64,000 bases of DNA, from positions 124,001 through 188,000 of the forward strand of contig JAPNXP010000005.1 in NCBI GenBank assembly GCA_028753945.1. Reading direction: 5' to 3'. Under the pieces are notes generated by a model. That model saw only the letters and a list, made by a program, of their open reading frames with translations, did no database searches and was not told the DNA's origin. Position 1 is the first letter of the stretch. Every line of letters starts with the position of its first letter. The DNA comes from Hexactinellida sp. DTS-2022. Its lineage: Eukaryota > Porifera > Hexactinellida. Position numbers and translations under genes: made by a program. Of the stretch, positions 1 through 10,409 are shown one piece after another.

Positions 1-142
1 ATACGAACGCTATTTCAGTCCCCTTCAAAGCCTTTCAATACAAATGACGCAGGTTATACGAATCCTGATAAGGGGACATATTTAGAGGGTCCCCTGAGAT
101 TATATTCCTTGTTTGTTTGTTTACTTTATTGTTGTTGTTTAG

Positions 143-233
143 ATCCATTCGATCTTCCGAAGTATTGAATGACATCGACCAGATGCTTGCTAATCTGAAC
201 CTAGAGATTGACTCCTTTATGACGGACTCCTAA
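143..233 (+). CDS. Terminal exon of an unrecognised gene (partial, 5' part outside window)
   Basis: A short exon follows a (GTT)n-TTTAG acceptor (AG at 141-142) and runs to a TAA at 231-233. In the frame starting at 144 it reads about 29 residues, ending LNLEIDSFMTDS. The stretch is acidic and looks helical (heptad-like hydrophobics in EVLNDIDQMLANL). The splice phase cannot be checked because the previous exon is not in the window, and the peptide is too short to place in a family. It is called as coding because of the clean acceptor, the open frame and a stop followed by AT-rich sequence. Confidence 0.5.
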
Positions 234-524
234 TCACATTCCAATCTACACCTTTCGTTGTCAGAGTTTATGTATATGTGTTTTGTTATGAGTTGTTAGA
301 ATAGGCCTTTAAACAGCTGTCCTCATTTAATTAATTATATTATCAATGATTTAACACCTCTCCTTATCTACTAACGGAGTCATACATTAGAACCTGTCTA
401 ATCCGACACCCGTTGGGAATACTTGGGATAGGGAAAATGTCGGATTATACAGTAATATAACCTAACTAATACAAATATAATCCATACATAACTACTGCTT
501 TATAAATTGATTTGAATAAAATCC

Positions 525-895
525 CAAATTGCAGCCTGGCCGACGCATTTCCTTTTGGATGCACTACATTTTGGTGGTTGGGTTAAATAAAATCCAAAAT
601 TGCAGCCTGTGCCGACGCATTTCCCTTTGGAGGCACTACATTTTGGTGGTTGGGTTAAATAAAATCCAAAATTGCAGCCTGTGCCGACGCATTTCCCTTT
701 GGAGGCACTACATTTTGGTGGTTGGGTTAAATAAAATCCAAAATTGCAGCCTGTGCCGACGCATTTCCCTTTGGAGGCACTACATTTTGGTGGTTGGGTT
801 AAATAAAATCCAAAATTGCAGCCTGTGCCGACGCATTTCCCTTTGGAGGCACTACATTTTGGTGGTTGGTTAACAACTAGTAGTGCCTCCAAAAG
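525..895. repeat. Tandem array, about 4.8 copies of a 72-bp unit, inside a dispersed repeat
   Basis: The motif GCAGCCTG recurs at 531, 602, 674, 746 and 818, giving a 72-bp period with near-identical copies. Because 72 is 24 codons, both strands stay open: the minus strand reads a 24-residue Cys-rich unit (KCSASKGKCVGTGCNFGF) and the plus strand an unrelated one. The same unit occurs singly or as an inverted pair at about 27750-27870, and diverged at about 15868-15940 and 34905-34975. It is therefore a mobile repeat that has been locally tandemised, not a protein gene. Confidence 0.85.
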
Positions 896-1283
896 AGAAA
901 TAAGTTGAAACAATAGAATTATATTTTTAATTGAACTGAAGTGTTAGTAAACAAATAAAATTTCAAACACAATTGTGGCACAAACTAAACCCAATTTGAA
1001 AATTCGTGCACTGTGACAAGGTGTAAAATTAAATTCTCTATCAAATGCATATAAAATTATAAATTGAATATTCGCGCACTATTTATTGTTTCCTTTTCTA
1101 ACATTGAATAGGTGTAAAATGTGTGCAAAAATTTGCAATAAAAATCGTGACCCCAGGTGCACATCGGTAATTACCCCATGAGACACTTGTCCTGAAAATT
1201 TAAGTTCTTAGTTATAATAATAACTAACCAAGGCAGTAAGATTAGAACTGGGCCACTATACTATGGTATAGTCGGCACAGTAT

Positions 1284-1439
1284 ACAAATGCCAGTTATAA
1301 GCACGTCGTCGGGAACTGCACTTAATGTGCTTTTAACCGACAAAATTATCTAGGGTATATGGAAAACGTTTTCCAACATAGTGTTCTTATATCAGATATG
1401 GTCTTATAACCGGTGTGCTTATATCGACATCTACTGTAC
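1284..1439. repeat. MITE, family D (CAGTAGATGCCGGTTATAAG type)
   Basis: This copy carries the family wording 'cgtcgggaactgca...ttataaccgg' and ends in CATCTACTGTA. Other copies: 6484-6608, 17495-17652, 17710-17837, 26489-26579, 32640-32779, 44704-44803, 46306-46466 and 50499-50604. It lies just upstream of the LAMTOR1 start codon, so it may be part of the promoter or 5' UTR. Confidence 0.7.
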
Positions 1440-1502
1440 GTTATAACCGAGTGTACCTTATCCTATAGCATTATTATACTACCACTGTGTATACGGCGGT
1501 AC

Positions 1503-2280
1503 ATGGGTTGTTGTCAGAGCAGCAAGACTCTGGAGGAGAGGGACCAGTCCCGCCCCCTGCTGGGGAGGGGGGGCTCCTCGGAGTGGCTCTCAGAGGGGGA
1601 GCGGTCCCGAGAGGACCCCCCGCCCTCCCTCGCCAAGCGCGAGACCTCGCACCGCAGCAACGGAGAGGTACATTGGAAGAGTTTACTTATACAGCTATCA
1701 CCGATCATCGGCGTTTGTATTAAAAAACCTGGCTAGTTTCTAGCGATGGTGTTTTTTTATAAACAGAAAAAAAACAATTGCTAGAAACTAGCCAGGTTTT
1801 TCAATACAAACGCCGATGATCGCTGTATAAGTAAACTCAAATTGGAATGCATGCGGTTATGTGTATTTATATCTCTGCTTATAGGAATGGGACCCGGCGG
1901 GAGAGCTGCGTAGCATTGAGGAGCGTCTGGAGTCTCAGATGGTGGACATCTCCATTCTGGACAGACACGCGTTCGTGTCGCGTAACCGGAGCCCCTCCCC
2001 CATCGGCAAGAAGGCGGTAGGGGACGAGTCCCCCGAGCCCTCTCGTCTCACCCAGATCCCCACCCTCCTGGTCCCTCGGGTCAAGCTGACGGGCCCCTCC
2101 AGCGTAGCGGACGCCCTCGCCAAGCCCCTGCCCTCCCGAGAGGAGTACCAGTGGTGGGACGGACAAGCGGACCTCCTGATGGAAACCCTGAGGGCAGATC
2201 TGAGGGCAAACACGACCCCCAAGCGGCCCCTATTCCGGGTCCTCCCCTTCCCACCCTTGCTATGCGAGCCCCAGAAATGA
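1503..2280 (+). CDS. LAMTOR1: Ragulator subunit LAMTOR1 (p18), lysosomal membrane anchor
   Basis: Two exons, 1503-1667 and 1885-2280 (GT-AG, phase 0), give 186 residues; human LAMTOR1 has 161. The N-terminus MGCCQSSK matches the LAMTOR1 signature: Gly2 for myristoylation and Cys3/Cys4 for palmitoylation, which tether the Ragulator complex to late endosomes/lysosomes, where it recruits Rag GTPases and mTORC1. A following RPLL suits a dileucine-type sorting signal. Exon 2 carries the helical region (LRSIEERLESQMVDISILDRH) corresponding to the I-I-D-V-S segment of animal LAMTOR1. The middle is more proline/serine-rich than in vertebrates. The ATG at 1503 is chosen because MGCC begins there; longer upstream frames lack the motif. 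Its stop lies 62 bp from the stop of the convergent Rac gene. The family call rests on the N-terminus and the overall helical pattern, so it is likely but not certain. Confidence 0.68.
1679..1838. repeat. 160-bp palindromic MITE in LAMTOR1 intron
   Basis: The two arms (GAGTTTACTTATACAGC and its complement, each continuing through CCGATCATCGGCG and the CTGGCTAGTTTCTA block) fold into one long hairpin with a short AT-rich loop. A second copy with the same arms lies at about 28405-28555, just upstream of the AdipoR-like gene. There is no internal ORF. Confidence 0.85.
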
Positions 2281-2342
2281 TAATGATATACCATGTAATG
2301 TATTATATTATAACAGCATACACATAACTATACACACTTCAC

Positions 2343-3319
<977 letters not shown>

Positions 3320-3660
3320 TATCGATTTTAACTGCTCTCAATTCTGCCACTTATTTATAGCTGTATTTCGCTCGGATAAAAATAGAATTTGGAACGAAAG
3401 TATAAATAGCTTTCTAGCTGTACTGGCTTCTACTTTTGTAGGGCATGCATTCCAATGAAACATAGTGGTTACCAGGACGATAACTGGTTTCCTCATTCAA
3501 GCCACATTATGGCGACAACATATTCGTATGGTGAATTCACACATTTGCCATAATTCCATATTCAACTAATATGACACAATATTAGCTACTAATATGACGT
3601 AATATCTATAAGAGCTGGTATAAGAATGCGTGCTAGTTAACTAATTAATTAATAATAACT

Positions 3661-4632
3661 ATGGCTAGTCAGTCAGCTCGTAGCAGGGAGGCATCTAGCG
3701 GAACCGGAACCGGAACCAACCCCCCGATTAGTTCCGGTAACATGAATGAGGTGGATTTGGAGGCCAAGTGTGGTATGAATATACAGACATACCACCTCGA
3801 CAACCTGGATACCAAAGTGCGCATTAGGAATTCGGTGACTATCCACTTCGCTGGCTACTTCCTAGACTCGATGCAGCAGTGGCGCGAGATTTCCCAGGAC
3901 TGGAATGAGAACTGCTACAAGGGGGACAGGCCGGACAAGAGGTACAGGGGGGACCCAGAGGACCCGGAGGCGGACCCTGTGCCCCTATGGCGGATGGACT
4001 CCGTGCTCGGGCTGCTGGAGAAGAGACACGGGTTGGTCCTGTTCTGCTCCACCTGGCCGCAGCACGGCGATAAGGTGCTACCGGGCCCCATAACGCTAAC
4101 CCTAGGGGGAGAGGAGCATTCCTTGGTGCCATCTCTGTCGGTGGCGCTACGGGACATGCTCCTGGGGGAGGTGCGCGTGGTGCGCGTGCCCCCCTCGGAG
4201 CTTTACGGGCTGGACATGCAGCCCCTGGAGCCCCGGGCCCAGTCTGGGGAGGGGGCACCCGAGACGGGGATAAGGGACAGGGGACAGGGGGCACGGGAGG
4301 ACTCAGGGGAGGAGGAGACACCCGATAAACCGGACAAACCGGATGTCTACTGGTCCAGCTCTTCGGAGGAGGAGCTAGGTCCAGAGGAGGAGGTGAGTGA
4401 GCCCTGGTGCGACGCGCCTGGGGCCAAGGGGGACCGGGCCACATTCCTGCGCGTCGTGAGACAGGGAGGGGGGCAAGGGGACCTGGAGGTACACAGGGGG
4501 CTGAGGGGTCTTGTGTACGTCTTACAGCTGCTGGCACTGGGGGAGGCACCGCCCCCACAGGAAGTGGTGCATGTTAGGAAACCGCTTGAGAACACAGAGA
4601 AGAAGACGGATAAGGACAGCAAGGATACATGA
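3661..4632 (+). CDS. Diverged FKBP-fold protein 1 (likely non-catalytic)
   Basis: A single open exon of 323 residues. Residues about 50-70 (RNSVTIHFAGYFLDS) match the FKBP strand that reads [15 protein letters not shown] in the FKBP12 gene 6 kb downstream. Residues about 142-182 (ITLTLGGEEHSLVPSLSV ... MLLGEVRVVRVPPSELYG) match the FKBP block 'F.LG..VI.GWDEG...M..G.....P....YG'. The pocket Trp and the FDSS motif are absent, so isomerase activity is unlikely. An acidic, low-complexity insertion of roughly 100 residues (EEETPDKPDKPD, SSSSEEEL) precedes a last strand GLRGLVYVLQLLAL that closely resembles GLKGLLYFIQVSLV in the next gene. A long insertion before the last strand recalls AIP. No TPR, signal peptide or membrane segment is seen. 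The ATG at 3661 is the first in the frame. Fold assignment is by eye; the function is unknown. Confidence 0.6.
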   Translation: MASQSARSREASSGTGTGTNPPISSGNMNEVDLEAKCGMNIQTYHLDNLDTKVRIRNSVTIHFAGYFLDSMQQWREISQDWNENCYKGDRPDKRYRGDPEDPEADPVPLWRMDSVLGLLEKRHGLVLFCSTWPQHGDKVLPGPITLTLGGEEHSLVPSLSVALRDMLLGEVRVVRVPPSELYGLDMQPLEPRAQSGEGAPETGIRDRGQGAREDSGEEETPDKPDKPDVYWSSSSEEELGPEEEVSEPWCDAPGAKGDRATFLRVVRQGGGQGDLEVHRGLRGLVYVLQLLALGEAPPPQEVVHVRKPLENTEKKTDKDSKDT

Positions 4633-4683
4633 GTGGTAGCATGGAATGTTAATGAGAGATAGGATCTCTTTCTTATAATTTTT

Positions 4684-4849
4684 ACAATATAACTCGGTTA
4701 GTACGTACCCCTCGGGGGGAGAAAATTAGTACGTCTTATCCAAGTGTACGTTTTAACCGATTTGACATTACATACATAGAGATACATAGAGATTGACTAA
4801 CTTTGTTTATAATATTACAAGTTAGTACGTACTAACCGAGTTATACTGT
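4684..4849. repeat. MITE, family F (ACTCGGTTAGTACGTAC type)
   Basis: Inverted ends TATAACTCGGTTAGTACGTAC and GTACGTACTAACCGAGTTATA flank about 120 bp of AT-rich sequence, between FKBP-like genes 1 and 2. Relatives are at 24118-24259 and 63002-63184. Confidence 0.8.
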
Positions 4850-4869
4850 ATTTGTGTTTGTCAGTTAGA

Positions 4870-7355
4870 ATGGCTAGCAATGTAGCGATAGAGTTGACTC
4901 CGCAGATATGTGTCCCCTCAGCTGATCCGATAGAGGCAGGCCCGACACCAGAGGACCCCCTCCCCTGGGAACACCCCTTCCACCACAAGTTCCTCACGCT
5001 AAACTTTGCAGGTACACACTTGTTGTTGTTGTTGTTGTTGTTGTTGGTAACGATTTAATGCTAGAAAAAAATTCTCCGTAGTTTCTTTTTAAAAATATTT
5101 TTTTAAAGTTTCTCTAAATTTTTCTTGGAAACCTAATTTCCTATTAATTTTACACCAATAGTAGTAATTGTAGTAGTACATAGTAGTAGTTGTTGTTGTT
5201 GTTGTTTACGTCCCCTGTAGGCTACCTGATCCTCACAGATGACTGGCTCGAGAGAGTGACTGACTATGTGTCGGCTAGCCACCTCTCGGAGGTGTTAAGT
5301 GGCACTGTGCCAGAGACAGAGGAGAGGTTCCGGAACCTGGTAGGGGGTCTCGAGGGGGCGGTACCAGCTGACACCCTGAGGGGGTTCTCAACTGTTACAG
5401 GCACAGACCTAGGTGCGGGGGACAGCCGGAGAGAGTACCTAGAGAAGAAATGCGAGGATGATATCCTGACTGAGATAAGACGGTACAAATCTATCTACAT
5501 TCCAACTGACACTGCCGTATCCAAGCAGGAACCCAGCGAGAAGCCGGCAGAGGCAGCACCGGATAAATACGCGTCCATAGTCCCCATAGTCCGGACGGGC
5601 CCCGAGGGGGGCGAGGGGTACAAGGGGGCCCTTAGGGGGGAGAGGGACCGACGGGTGGGACAGGAAATGGAGAGGGGGTTCCGGATAGTGTTCGGACGCA
5701 GGGACCACTCTTTGGTGTCCGCACTGGTGTCAGCGCTGTGGAGCATGAGGGGCGAGGGGAACATCAGAATGGTATTCGTACCCAAGTGAGTACTTAGTTA
5801 AATCACAAATATTGTTTTCTTGTTTGTTCGGAATTGATTGAGGAACTAGTAAGAGCTACAGACTTTAGATTTGGCAGGGGGGTAGGGAATACTGTATCTA
5901 GAAACAAGTTCTAATATCTAAGAAAAATATTCACATCTTCCATCCCAAAAGGTGACAAACCGTTTAACCAATTAAGTTATAGGGTTGTCCCAGTATGGAT
6001 TAGCAGCTAGCATAGTGTGCATTATAGAACTTACAAAACTAAAATAGTTCGATAGGAATTTGCCTTAATACAGTTACACTAGTATAACCATGGATGCGCT
6101 ATACATTCCCTTAGGGAGCAGCTGCTGTCTGTGGACATGGAGCACCGGTCTGCCCGAGAGCTGACCCTACAGCTGCACCCCAACAAGCCGGCCTACAGAC
6201 GCCGGGACCGCGACGAAGTCAGGGGGCGAGAGGAGATATTCGCAGACGCGCTCCCCTGGTGTCGGGTCCCGGGGGGGCGGGCCCTGAGTAGGCTCATAGA
6301 CAGCCGTCTCTACCAGAGCATCAGTCGGACAGCTGGCCCCCCTGAGGCCATGTGGACAGAGGACAGCTGGGAAGTGAGGGAGAGGAGGAGGGTACATAGG
6401 GCCGAGAGGAGGCGGGACAAGGACACCGTGCCACTTAAAGGTGGGAGGTAGTAGCATACAGTGGATATAGGGTATAAGGACATAACTGCATATAGTGTTC
6501 TTATAACCGGCATGTTCTTATAACCGGCATAAATATACAGGGTATATGGTAACCGTTTCCAATATAATATTCTTATAACCAGTGTTCTTATATCCGGCAT
6601 CTACTGTACTATAATATCTGTTAATAGGAACCGTATAAGGGAAATATTGGTTAAGGAGTACAAGGTTTAATTTCCCTAGCCTATACAAATATATGCAAGT
6701 GGCTCCGGTAATACTAATTCCGATAATACTACTAATTAATACGGTCCCCTGGTGTCCTTATTAACAGAGCTACTGTATACACAGCACAGCTGTTATAACA
6801 TTATGTTTCTAGTGACAGAGTCTCGGGTGCAAGTTAACCACTTCCTCCCCATCCTGAAGGAGACCACCGGGTTCCGGGGGTACATACGGGAGGACCGCTT
6901 CTATGAGGGGCTCAAGGGGCTCTTGTACTTCATACAGGTATGTTATCCTTGCTATCCTTGCTATGGCAAGTCGCATAACATACATGCATCCATACTAAAG
7001 ATCTCACTTATTGATTCGGAATCAGCATACTTGTTTACCTATTATAACATTTTGAAGTTAGTTCTATCTCATATATATACGGTTTCTATTCCCCCATCAC
7101 TGTTCGTATTAACCGGAGTAATACCCATTGAATAGCCATTGTAGGGACCTGATTTTGTGAAACTGTTTGTTCGTCTTATCCGGAAATTTATATTTCCTCC
7201 AGGTGTCGTTGGTGGAGGACACGCTCCTCCCTGACCGCGGCACGCACCTGGAGAGGGTCGTCTCGGAGGAGCTGCTGCATAGAAAGGAGGAGCGGAGAGT
7301 TAAGCGGGAGAGGAAGCGACAGGAGGAGAGAGAGAAGGCCAAGAGGGAGACATAA
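4870..7355 (+). CDS. Diverged FKBP-fold protein 2 (paralogue of gene 1)
   Basis: Five exons join in phase: 4870-5011, 5221-5785, 6115-6440, 6813-6937 and 7203-7355, giving 436 residues. The first intron interrupts the FKBP strand HKFLTLNFAGYLILTDDW, equivalent to IHFAGYFLDS in gene 1. Exon 2 ends in FRIVFGRRDHSLVSALVSALWSM, equivalent to the TLGGEEHSLV block of gene 1 and, more loosely, to AIP. Exons 4-5 hold FYEGLKGLLYFIQVSLVEDT, the same terminal strand as in gene 1, followed by a very basic/acidic helical tail (HRKEERRVKRERKRQEEREK) likely to form a coiled coil. The canonical pocket Trp and FDSS are missing. Introns carry MITEs (6484-6608, 6609-6776) and (GTT)n next to splice sites. It is probably a scaffold or binding module rather than an isomerase; this is inference. 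Confidence 0.6.
6484..6776. repeat. Two abutting MITEs (family D then family H)
   Basis: Positions 6484-6608 end CCGGCATCTACTGTA (family D). From 6609 to 6776 runs a family H copy with 'aagggaaatattggttaaggagtacaa', 'gcaagtggctccgg' and the end GAGCTACTGTA. Both are in intron 3 of FKBP-like gene 2. Confidence 0.75.
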
Positions 7356-7400
7356 CATAGCGAGTGTTATGTGTCTGTTTTATATTTTATATTTGATGTA

Positions 7401-7758
7401 CAGTAGCTCTTGTTAGTAGGAACACAGATAAGGGAAATATCTGTTAAGGAGTACAAGGTTAATTCCCCTAGCCTATACAAATGCATGCAAGTGACTCCGG
7501 TTAATACGAATTCCAGATACAGTCAGGTCTGCTTATTGTGGACAAATTTCGTCTGCTTAATATGAAAACTTTTGTTATGAACAAGCCCTATGGTCCCAAT
7601 TTAACAACTTACATAGGGTTTGTATTAAGTTAAGTTCGCTTATTATGAAGTCTCTCTATTATAAACACAATTTGGTCCCTTGAATGTTCATAATATAACC
7701 TGACTGTAATACGAACATATCAATCCAGTCCCCTGGTGTCCTATTAACAGAGCTACTA
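7401..7758. repeat. Family H MITE with a family B MITE inserted in it
   Basis: The outer element begins CAGTAGCTCTTGTTAGTAGG at 7401 and ends ...AGAGCTACTATA near 7758. At 7520-7706 it is interrupted by a complete family B copy (CAGTCAGGTCTGCTTATTG ... CCTGACTG) flanked by TA on both sides, as expected for Tc1/mariner-type insertion. Family B is therefore younger here. Confidence 0.85.
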
Positions 7759-7801
7759 TAGTCCCTATTATATCTCCCTAGCAACTAGAGTGCCCATAGA
7801 T

Positions 7802-9766
7802 ATGCAGGACCCGTTTGACCGGACCGCTCAGCCCCCCTGGCTGCGGGGGGGCGGGACGCATGACCGGATGCTAATCCCGGGAGGGGACCGGATACAGGTG
7901 GGGACTCTTGTCGCGGTTAACTACGCGGGGTACCACTTGCCCCCCTGGTGCTACTTCCGGGAGCAGTGGCCCCCCAAGGGGTCAGGGGACACCAAGCCCC
8001 CTCCCCAACTCGAACAGACCCTCCTCAGGAAACTGGGCCGGGAGGAGGACACATTCCTGAGTCGGTCCCACGAGTACATCGGGCCCGTGGGTCCGGATAT
8101 AGAGTACACTATACGCCGGGACCCGCACCATGTGGACACCTGGCAGAAGTTCGTATGCGACGACAACGAGGAACTGCTGCCCCCAACCATGGATGAGAAA
8201 AACTTCAGAAAGGTTAAGGATAGTTTCCGTTCCCTGGCAGAGGGGGCTAATCAGCCTCAGCTGATCGAGGGGCTGGATCAGCTGAGCGAGCTCGGGTTCG
8301 CGGGTCTGTTGGGTTCGTGTCTCCCTCTGTTCCCCTCGGGGGGGGCGGAGGGGCTCCTTAGGGATATGCGGGGGTACCGGTGGGACCAGGAGAGGGTGCT
8401 CATGGGGGAGATGGGACGCCGGGTGGAGGGGGTCCTCTCGGGGCGCTTCCGGTCTGTCCAGGAGCGGCGCGTGGGACACAAGGAGGCCGACAGACTTGCG
8501 CTGCACCTGGCTGCTCAGCGGATGCGGTTCCAGGTCCGGAGCCTGGAGATAGGGGACGCTAGGAGGTACCTGTATGGACAGGGGCTGCAGGGTATCCTGA
8601 GTAGCATGGAGAGGAAGCTACAGAACGACATAGAGGGGGTCATAGCCTTAGATAGGGGTACTCTAGGGGATAGGGTCGATACAGGGGAGATAGAGAGGGC
8701 AAGGGGGCTGATAGGGGCCCTCAGGATACGACAGGAGCACCCCGAGTTCACGGGGCTCGAAGAGGAGCTTATAGCTCTACAGGAGTCTTGCGACAAGTTT
8801 AAGGGAGAAGTGGATAAAGTGATGCAGCTAGCTAGTGACAAGTTTAAACTAGCTAGTGACAAAGTTGCTAGTGACAAAGTTGCTAGTGACAAAGAATATA
8901 CTTGGCAAGAGTATAGGAAGCTTATCCTAGCGATGGATGAGGAGGATAGGAATGCGCTTATCGGGGAATCCCTGGCTATTCTCAGGGGGATAGATATCCT
9001 GGAGGTGCAGAGACTGGAGTCAGCTGTTAACCGGATACGGGGGCGCGTGGGGGGGCTGGAGAGAGGGGTCAAGGAGGCGGAACAGCTGATCCTTAAGCTG
9101 GAGCAGAGACTCGTCATCAAGGAGGACAAACAGGCAGACAAGAAACAACAACAACAACAACAACAACAACCAACAGTTCCGATCCTATCATTCGATAAGG
9201 AGGTACCAAAGTCCCCTTTGGAGGTTGATGACCTCAACTCCTATCTGCGGTACCCCCCCATTCATAACCGGCTGGTGCTACATGAGGGGTACTGGCCCCC
9301 CCTCAGGAATGTGGGCAGCGAGCGGACCGTAGGTGTCTGGAAAGAGGGACCCAGGGGGCGAGAGGACAAGGAAAAGGTGTTTGAAGAGATAAAGCTTTCT
9401 GACCTGATTGGCCGGTTCGACGAGGCGTTTACTCTCTTCTCCTCGACGCTAGCGGACCACGGAATGCCGCGGCCTATGCCGGTACCGAGACCGGTCCGGT
9501 TCCGGTACGGACTGGGTGAGGTAGTGCCTGCATGGGACCACGCGACCAGAGGGATATCGGACATGCGTCTGGGGGAGGTACGAATAATGCTGTGTCCCTC
9601 TCTCACCGCTTATGGGGAGAGAGGGGTGCCTGAGAGCGTGCCACCTTTCATGCCACTAATCTACGTCATACGGATGGACGGGATTTATAGACGGGAAGAT
9701 GATAATTATGAATCTGATGATGACATCCCAGCTGATGAAATTGGTAGTCAAGAAGCTACACCGTGA
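7802..9766 (+). CDS. FKBP-fold protein 3, domain split by a ~480-residue coiled-coil insertion
   Basis: A single exon from ATG 7802 gives 654 residues; an upstream in-frame GTG is not a plausible eukaryotic start. Residues about 32-44 (VGTLVAVNYAGYHL) match the N-terminal FKBP strand. The rest of the fold appears only near residues 565-640: RPVRFRYGLGEVVPAWDHAT, GEVRIMLCPSLTAYGERGV and PLIYVIRMDGI align with canonical FKBP through pocket residues V-V, W and Y-G. Between them lie about 480 residues of charged helical sequence with an ASDKVASDK mini-repeat (about 8836-8895) and a (CAA)n-encoded run of nine Gln (about 9146-9172). The tail is acidic. Of the three diverged genes this one keeps most of the ligand pocket, so binding or weak catalysis is possible. 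Same strand as its FKBP neighbours. Confidence 0.7.
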   Translation: MQDPFDRTAQPPWLRGGGTHDRMLIPGGDRIQVGTLVAVNYAGYHLPPWCYFREQWPPKGSGDTKPPPQLEQTLLRKLGREEDTFLSRSHEYIGPVGPDIEYTIRRDPHHVDTWQKFVCDDNEELLPPTMDEKNFRKVKDSFRSLAEGANQPQLIEGLDQLSELGFAGLLGSCLPLFPSGGAEGLLRDMRGYRWDQERVLMGEMGRRVEGVLSGRFRSVQERRVGHKEADRLALHLAAQRMRFQVRSLEIGDARRYLYGQGLQGILSSMERKLQNDIEGVIALDRGTLGDRVDTGEIERARGLIGALRIRQEHPEFTGLEEELIALQESCDKFKGEVDKVMQLASDKFKLASDKVASDKVASDKEYTWQEYRKLILAMDEEDRNALIGESLAILRGIDILEVQRLESAVNRIRGRVGGLERGVKEAEQLILKLEQRLVIKEDKQADKKQQQQQQQQPTVPILSFDKEVPKSPLEVDDLNSYLRYPPIHNRLVLHEGYWPPLRNVGSERTVGVWKEGPRGREDKEKVFEEIKLSDLIGRFDEAFTLFSSTLADHGMPRPMPVPRPVRFRYGLGEVVPAWDHATRGISDMRLGEVRIMLCPSLTAYGERGVPESVPPFMPLIYVIRMDGIYRREDDNYESDDDIPADEIGSQEATP

Positions 9767-10409
9767 GCTATAATCGTTTGTATATATCTGTTTATATTTT
9801 TATATTTTATACATTCCTTTGTACCACAATGGTTGCTAATTACTTGTAAGTAATCCAATACTCCCGTGTGGGATATAAATGGAACTTATTCTTACAACTT
9901 TATTTCTTGTACTATCCCATTACCCAGTAGGCTCTGGTTATATGCAATAGGTACCCGACCGGTATTTATCTGTTCACACTCACTCTGAAACAGCTGGTAA
10001 ATTCGACACCTTACATATACAGTTTATAGGAGTTTATCCAGGGCTTTATTCGGGCAAAATTTTATGCGCTTGGACTTAGTTTGAGCTAAATTACTTATTT
10101 GTATTATGTTTATGGGAGCATCTCTCGATGACAAGCGTTTGGAAAGGTTTCTTCCGAATTTAGCGGCTGAATGAAACCCTGGTCAGGTCTGCTTATTATG
10201 AACAAGCCCTATGGTCCCAAATTAACAACTTACATAGGGTTTGTATTAAGTTGAGTTTGCTTATTATAAAGTCTCTCTATTATAAACACAATTTCTCATC
10301 CCTTGAATGTTCATATAACTGTAATTGGTAAGATAAAGTTAATACATCTGTGGTTAGCTATTAAGCTATATAATTAAATCAATAGCTTACCATTAGCAGT
10401 TAGCTCAGC
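9767..10409. repeat. Intergenic repeats: family L element and family B MITE
   Basis: About 10033-10190 is a family L copy ('atgcgcttggacttagtttgagct ... tatgggagcatctctcgatg'; kin at 14192-14345, 24865-24935, 26270-26475 and 46130-46300). Directly after it, 10191-10325 is a family B MITE (GGTCAGGTCTGCTTATTATG). No ORF of interest is seen, and the promoter of the FKBP12 gene must lie in or after these repeats. Confidence 0.7.

Noticed and set aside
500-913. 137- and 114-codon frames on opposite strands, one looking like a Cys-rich repeat protein
   Set aside because: They arise from a 72-bp tandem of a MITE arm whose length is a multiple of three; the same unit occurs as non-coding hairpin elements elsewhere.
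3839-4558. 239-codon minus-strand ORF opposite FKBP-like gene 1
   Set aside because: A Pro/Arg/Ala-rich shadow of a GC-rich coding exon; the plus strand has the FKBP-like motifs.
4870-7355. Assignment of FKBP-like genes 1 and 2 as AIP orthologues
   Set aside because: The pattern of an insertion before the last strand is AIP-like, but there is no TPR region and identity is too low by eye to claim orthology.
8515-9237. 240-codon Ser/Leu-rich minus-strand ORF opposite FKBP-like gene 3
   Set aside because: Antisense shadow of the charged coiled-coil region; its Cys run is simply the (CAA)n tract read backwards.
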